From Spirosoma endbachense (GTDB lineage: Bacteria; Bacteroidota; Bacteroidia; Cytophagales; Spirosomataceae), in NCBI RefSeq assembly GCF_010233585.1, contig NZ_CP045997.1:9522461-9586460 (forward strand): a stretch of DNA of 64,000 nt. Direction: 5' to 3'. The first letter of the stretch is position 1. Every line of letters starts with the position of its first letter. The notes under the pieces were generated by a model. The model was not told where the DNA came from. It did not search any database and worked only from the letters and a program-made list of their open reading frames with translations. The translations under genes and the position numbers were made by a program. Of this stretch, positions 60,739-64,000 are shown one piece after another.

Positions 60739-62637
60739 ATGAATTACCTTTCAGCCGAAAACTTAACAAAATCATACGGCGACCGTATGCTGTTCCGTAA
60801 CCTGACATTTGGGGTGAACCGGGGCGACAAGGTTGCTATTGTCGGAGCCAATGGCTCTGGGAAAACAACGCTACTTTCGATTCTGGCCGGGTCTATGCCG
60901 CCCGATTCGGGTATAGTCAGCCATCGGAAAGACATCAGCATCGGTTACCTTGATCAGCAACCTGATCTCAATGATGCACTGACCGTGATGGAAGTAGTCC
61001 TGGCGGGCGAAAGTGCACAGCTCGATGCCGTTCGGGCTTATGAACACGCGCTTGCCCACGACGACCATGCGGCTCTCGAACGGGCCATGTCGGATATGGA
61101 AAAGCTGGAGGCCTGGGATTACGAAGCCCAAATCCGGCAAATTCTGGGCGAACTGGGTATTCAGGACGTTGAGCAGTCAGTTGGGTCGCTGTCGGGCGGG
61201 CAACGCAAACGGGTTGCACTGGCCCGCGTGCTGATTCAAAACCCCGACCTGCTCATTCTGGACGAGCCAACCAACCACCTCGATCTGGAAGCGATCGAAT
61301 ACCTCGAAAACTTCCTGAACACGAACAATGGTACGCTGCTGATGGTCTCTCACGACCGCTATTTTCTGGATCGGGTCTGCAACCAGATTGCCGAGTTAGA
61401 TAGTGGGCAGCTTTATACCTACAAGGGCGATTACGCCTATTTTCTGGAGAAGAAAGACGAACGTGAAACAGCAGCTGCCTCTGAACTGGCGAAAGATCGC
61501 AACACGTTCCGGCGCGAGCTGGAATGGATGCGTCGGCAACCCAAGGCGCGCGGAACGAAAGCGCAATATCGAATCGATGCGTTTGACGAACTGAAGGAAA
61601 AAACCAGCGGCAAACGGAACGATGGCGAACTTGATCTGAATCTACGCACATCCCGATTGGGCAGTAAGATCCTTGAGGTAGAGAATCTTAGTAAACGTTT
61701 TGGGGAGAAAGTACTGCTCGATCATTTTACCTACACCTTCAAACGGTCCGACCGAGTGGGGCTGATCGGGAAAAATGGAATGGGTAAAACCACACTGATG
61801 AACATGCTAACCGGTCAGTTGCGTCCTGATTCGGGGAAGATCACAACGGGTGGTACGGTCAAGTTCGGGTACTATACCCAAACCGAGCTGGATCTCCCCG
61901 AAAGTCAGCGTGTGATCGACGTCGTGCAGGATGTAGCCGAAGTCATGAAGCTGGCCAATGGCGATACTATTACGGCCAGTCAATTGCTGACTCGATTCCT
62001 CTTTGACCGATCGAAACAGTATGATTATGTTGCCAAACTAAGCGGTGGCGAAAAACGTCGGTTGCAGCTTCTGCTCGTGTTGGTGCAGAATCCGAATTTT
62101 TTGATTCTTGATGAGCCAACGAATGACCTCGACATTACGACACTCAACGTACTGGAAGATTTTCTGCTTAATTTCTCCGGGTGCGTTCTGATCGTTACGC
62201 ACGACCGGTACTTCATGGACCGACTTGTTGAGCACGTTTTTGTGATGGAAGGGGCTGGTAAAGTCCGTGACTTTCCGGGGAACTATACCGATTATCGGGA
62301 GTGGCGCGACTCCCAGCCGAAGAGCGCTTCACAAAATGATAAACCAGCGGCATCGGTACCGAAGAACCAAACGCCCGCGCCCGTGGTTTCATCCGCGACG
62401 GTCGATGGCAACACGAATGGCGCCCGGAAGAAACTGTCATTCAAGGAAATCCGCGAATATGAAACGCTCGAAAAAGAAATTGAGTCGCTGGAGCAACGGA
62501 AGGTCGAAGTTATTGGTCTGCTTAATACAGGTGGGCATCACGAGCAGTTAACGGCCTGGGCGCGGGAAATCGAAGAAATTGACCAAAGCATTGCTGAAAA
62601 ATCGGACCGCTGGCTTGAGTTGGCGGAATATATTTAA
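60739..62637 (+). CDS. ABC-F family ATPase (Uup-like)
   Basis: A 632-residue protein with two ABC domains and no membrane segments. Walker A motifs are GANGSGKT (residues 36-43) and GKNGMGKT (about 344-351); signatures LSGGQRKRVALARV and LSGGEKRRLQLLLV; Walker B LLILDEPTNHLDLEA and FLILDEPTNDLDITT. The linker between domains and the C-terminal coiled coil (EIREYETLEKEIESLEQRKV) are as in Uup. ABC-F proteins act on ribosomes or DNA. It is not a transporter. Confidence 0.94.
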   Translation: MNYLSAENLTKSYGDRMLFRNLTFGVNRGDKVAIVGANGSGKTTLLSILAGSMPPDSGIVSHRKDISIGYLDQQPDLNDALTVMEVVLAGESAQLDAVRAYEHALAHDDHAALERAMSDMEKLEAWDYEAQIRQILGELGIQDVEQSVGSLSGGQRKRVALARVLIQNPDLLILDEPTNHLDLEAIEYLENFLNTNNGTLLMVSHDRYFLDRVCNQIAELDSGQLYTYKGDYAYFLEKKDERETAAASELAKDRNTFRRELEWMRRQPKARGTKAQYRIDAFDELKEKTSGKRNDGELDLNLRTSRLGSKILEVENLSKRFGEKVLLDHFTYTFKRSDRVGLIGKNGMGKTTLMNMLTGQLRPDSGKITTGGTVKFGYYTQTELDLPESQRVIDVVQDVAEVMKLANGDTITASQLLTRFLFDRSKQYDYVAKLSGGEKRRLQLLLVLVQNPNFLILDEPTNDLDITTLNVLEDFLLNFSGCVLIVTHDRYFMDRLVEHVFVMEGAGKVRDFPGNYTDYREWRDSQPKSASQNDKPAASVPKNQTPAPVVSSATVDGNTNGARKKLSFKEIREYETLEKEIESLEQRKVEVIGLLNTGGHHEQLTAWAREIEEIDQSIAEKSDRWLELAEYI

Positions 62638-62734
62638 AGAGCGAAAGAGTGAATGAGCGAAAGAGTGGCTACGCTACGCTTTCACCGTTTCGGCGGCAGT
62701 TTCTTTTACTCTTTCACTCTTTCACTCGTTAAGC
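62638..62734. repeat. Hairpin-forming GAGCGAAAGAGTG repeat (copy 2)
   Basis: Begins AGAGCGAAAGAGTGAATGAG and GCGAAAGAGTGG, ends TTTTACTCTTTCACTC and TTTCACTCG. Same words as the tatC-glyA spacer, here between the ABC-F and DedA genes. Confidence 0.65.
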
Positions 62735-63376
62735 ATGAACCAGATCGTTGAGTTTTTTCAATACCTGCTTAATTCAGAAGAAATCATCCGAACGGGTGGC
62801 TTAGTGCTGATTACGCTGATTATCTTCGTTGAGAACGGAATTATCTTCGGCTTCTTTCTGCCGGGCGATTACCTGCTGTTCTTATCGGGTGTGTTTGCAG
62901 GAACGAAAATCCTGAATGTTCCGCTGTGGATACTCTTACTCTGTATTTTTAGTGCCGCTGTTCTGGGTTCCTTAACGGGCTACCTGACGGGCTACTATTT
63001 TGGTGCCCGGATCAAAAATCGTCCGGATTCGCTCTTTTTCAAGCAAAAATACATCGACGATACGCGGGCTGCTTTTATTCGTTACGGTAACGGAGCACTT
63101 ATTGTTGCTCGTTTTTTACCCGTTGTCCGCACTTTTGCGCCGATTTTGGCCGGACTCATTCATATGCCCTCCCGGTTTTTTATCCTCTACAACATCATTG
63201 GTGCTTCCATTTGGGTCCTAACCCTTGTGGGCGGGGGCTTTTATTTCGGAGAGCGGTTTCCGTGGATCATCAATTATGTCCACTGGATTATCATTTTCTT
63301 TTTGGCTATCACGACATACACCGTTGTCCGCGGATACCTTAATGCCCGTAAGGAAAAACAGGCGGAAGAGGTGTAA
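62735..63376 (+). CDS. DedA family membrane protein
   Basis: A 213-residue membrane protein. The DedA (SNARE-associated/VTT domain) signatures ENGIIFGFFLPGDYLLFLSG, LGSLTGYLTGYYFGARIK and RFLPVVRTFAPILAGLIHM, with the key Arg in FLPVVRTFAP, are clear. The family has been linked to membrane-lipid scrambling. It follows the ABC-F gene by 97 bases, with the repeat between. Confidence 0.93.
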   Translation: MNQIVEFFQYLLNSEEIIRTGGLVLITLIIFVENGIIFGFFLPGDYLLFLSGVFAGTKILNVPLWILLLCIFSAAVLGSLTGYLTGYYFGARIKNRPDSLFFKQKYIDDTRAAFIRYGNGALIVARFLPVVRTFAPILAGLIHMPSRFFILYNIIGASIWVLTLVGGGFYFGERFPWIINYVHWIIIFFLAITTYTVVRGYLNARKEKQAEEV

Positions 63377-63399
63377 AACTTTCATTCATTAGCTTCCCA

Positions 63400-63561
63400 T
63401 TAACTCGCGGTTTCAAATGGGTCCTCGTAAACAATCGGTTGGTCTCGTAGAGGAAATCGTCCTTTACAGTCGTTGGGCTTCGGCAAAAAGTCTGCTAAGG
63501 GGTCGTCTACGATCACTTCAATTTGATCACCCTTTTCATCCTTTATAAATCAAGATTTCAT
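63400..63561 (-). pseudogene. Nonsense-interrupted small gene
   Basis: Minus-strand frame: ATG at 63561 gives MKS, then TGA, then an unbroken 49 residues (FIKDEKGDQIEVIVDDPLAD, FLPKPNDCKGRFPLR and on) to TAA at 63400. The charged, gene-like composition after the TGA, in frame with the ATG, suggests a small gene broken by a stop, or a sequencing error. The KDEKGDQIEVIV stretch is reminiscent of antitoxin-like N-termini; I am not certain. Confidence 0.45.
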
Positions 63562-63575
63562 AGTAGCTACTAGTA

Positions 63576-63664
63576 GTCGGCCAATTTAAACCTATAAGGT
63601 TTTTGAAACCGCATCAGCGGCCCGGCGCATCGGCGGCCCGGCTTATAGGTTTAAATTGGCCGAC
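63576..63664. repeat. Perfect 23-bp inverted repeat with GC-rich tandem spacer
   Basis: Arms at 63576-63598 and 63642-63664 are exact reverse complements (core GGCCAATTTAAACC). The spacer holds two tandem 16-bp copies, GCATCAGCGGCCCGGC and GCATCGGCGGCCCGGC (63611-63642). No target-site duplication flanks it. Confidence 0.85.
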
Positions 63665-63756
63665 CACATTCATGACTATTCCGCATAAAATACAAATCAG
63701 AATAGTACTATTTTTTGTTCTAAAATTATAAATTTTTGTTCGTTTGTATTATTATG

Positions 63757-63857
63757 TTACACTTTATGTGGCTCTTTCCGCTTATCTTCATCGACGCCAT
63801 CTGCAATACCAACTAAAGCATTTCTGATAAAATTCGTCAATTCTATTGCAAAAAGTA
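63757..63857 (-). pseudogene. Short gene fragment
   Basis: After an in-frame stop, the minus-strand frame reads FAIELTNFIRNALVGIADGV then DEDKRKEPHKV and a TAA at 63757. It looks like the beginning of a helical protein, with no ATG and an early end. Fragment or relic, unknown family. Confidence 0.35.
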
Positions 63858-63882
63858 ATGGCTACTGTCTTAGTAACTGATG

Positions 63883-64000
63883 TTACGCCAACTCCATTTG
63901 TGGATGTTGGCTGAGTTGATTTTTGAGGACGGCCAGTTCCGCAAAAGCCGCTTGCAGGGCTTTGAGGTATAACCGCCCTTTCAAGGCAAAATGATTGGTA
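63883..64000 (-). CDS. C-terminal end of an unknown gene, cut by the window edge
   Basis: A minus-strand frame open from the window edge to TAA at 63883-63885: 38 residues beginning TNHFALKGRLYLKALQAAFA and ending NQLSQHPQMELA. The composition is that of a helical C-terminus. Origin cannot be judged from so little. Confidence 0.5.
   Translation of the reverse strand, partial: TNHFALKGRLYLKALQAAFAELAVLKNQLSQHPQMELA

Noticed and set aside
63576..63664. CRISPR-like arrangement
   Set aside because: Only two tandem 16-mers without spacers and no cas genes; it is an inverted repeat.
1..64000. tRNA, rRNA, prophage or complete insertion sequence
   Set aside because: None recognised by eye; a tRNA scan and IS search would be needed to exclude small ones.

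Overview
The window looks like a chromosomal segment of a Bacteroidota bacterium, most likely Cytophagales close to Spirosoma. The grounds are a SecA of about 1,130 residues without a C-terminal zinc motif, candidate promoters with the Bacteroidota -7 box TAnnTTTG, a PorE-like TPR/propeller/OmpA protein of the type IX secretion type, a GMC oxidoreductase paired with a gluconate 2-dehydrogenase subunit 3-type protein, and a MoxR/DUF58/DUF4129/DUF4350 cluster. The genus is inferred; no rRNA or tRNA gene was seen.

Region 1 (1-16.6 kb) is a surface-polysaccharide locus. On the minus strand, in transcription order, it holds a Wza-like SLBB exporter, a Wzz-like chain-length protein, GDP-mannose 4,6-dehydratase, a Wzx-like flippase, a methyltransferase-like protein, an FkbM methyltransferase, a GT4, two related GT2 enzymes, a Wzy-like polymerase, a third GT2 and a WcaI-like GT4. 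This is a nearly complete Wzx/Wzy-type pathway, but no initiating sugar-phosphate transferase is in the window. At its far end are a signal-less beta-helix (pectate-lyase-3-like) protein on the plus strand and an edge-truncated secreted protein built of 17-residue repeats. The interior of the locus is clearly more AT-rich than the rest of the window, and the composition changes inside the 3' end of the wza-like gene.

Region 2 (16.8-33.6 kb) is mostly core: secA, a secreted HExxH protein (DUF922-like), a GT4, a KAS III enzyme, an M1 metallopeptidase, a cytochrome oxidase subunit III, ispE, the PorE-like protein, a frameshifted relic of a DUF11-type repeat protein, a twin-ABC ATPase and a Thr/Gly-rich secreted protein.

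Region 3 (33.8-47.9 kb) has an ECF sigma factor, the GMC oxidoreductase/gluconate-dehydrogenase-3 pair, an M20 amidohydrolase, and a long locus RDD (minus) // SpoIIM-like, membrane protein, DUF4129, DUF4350, MoxR ATPase, TonB-C-like secreted protein, TPR protein, DUF58 (plus). The last eight form a tightly packed putative operon of a widespread but functionally obscure membrane system.

Region 4 (47.7-64 kb) holds a small coil protein, a Uma2-family protein, tatC, glyA, a YXWGXW-like lipoprotein, an AraC regulator divergent from a phytanoyl-CoA dioxygenase-family gene, a DsbD-like thiol reductase, a fatty acid desaturase that closely resembles eukaryotic sphingolipid delta-4 desaturases, a 58-residue membrane protein, a class I aminotransferase, folK, a SUMF1-domain protein lacking the catalytic cysteines, an Uup-type ABC-F ATPase and a DedA protein. 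The last 600 bases contain gene fragments around a perfect 23-bp inverted repeat. Strong hairpin terminators separate many of these units.
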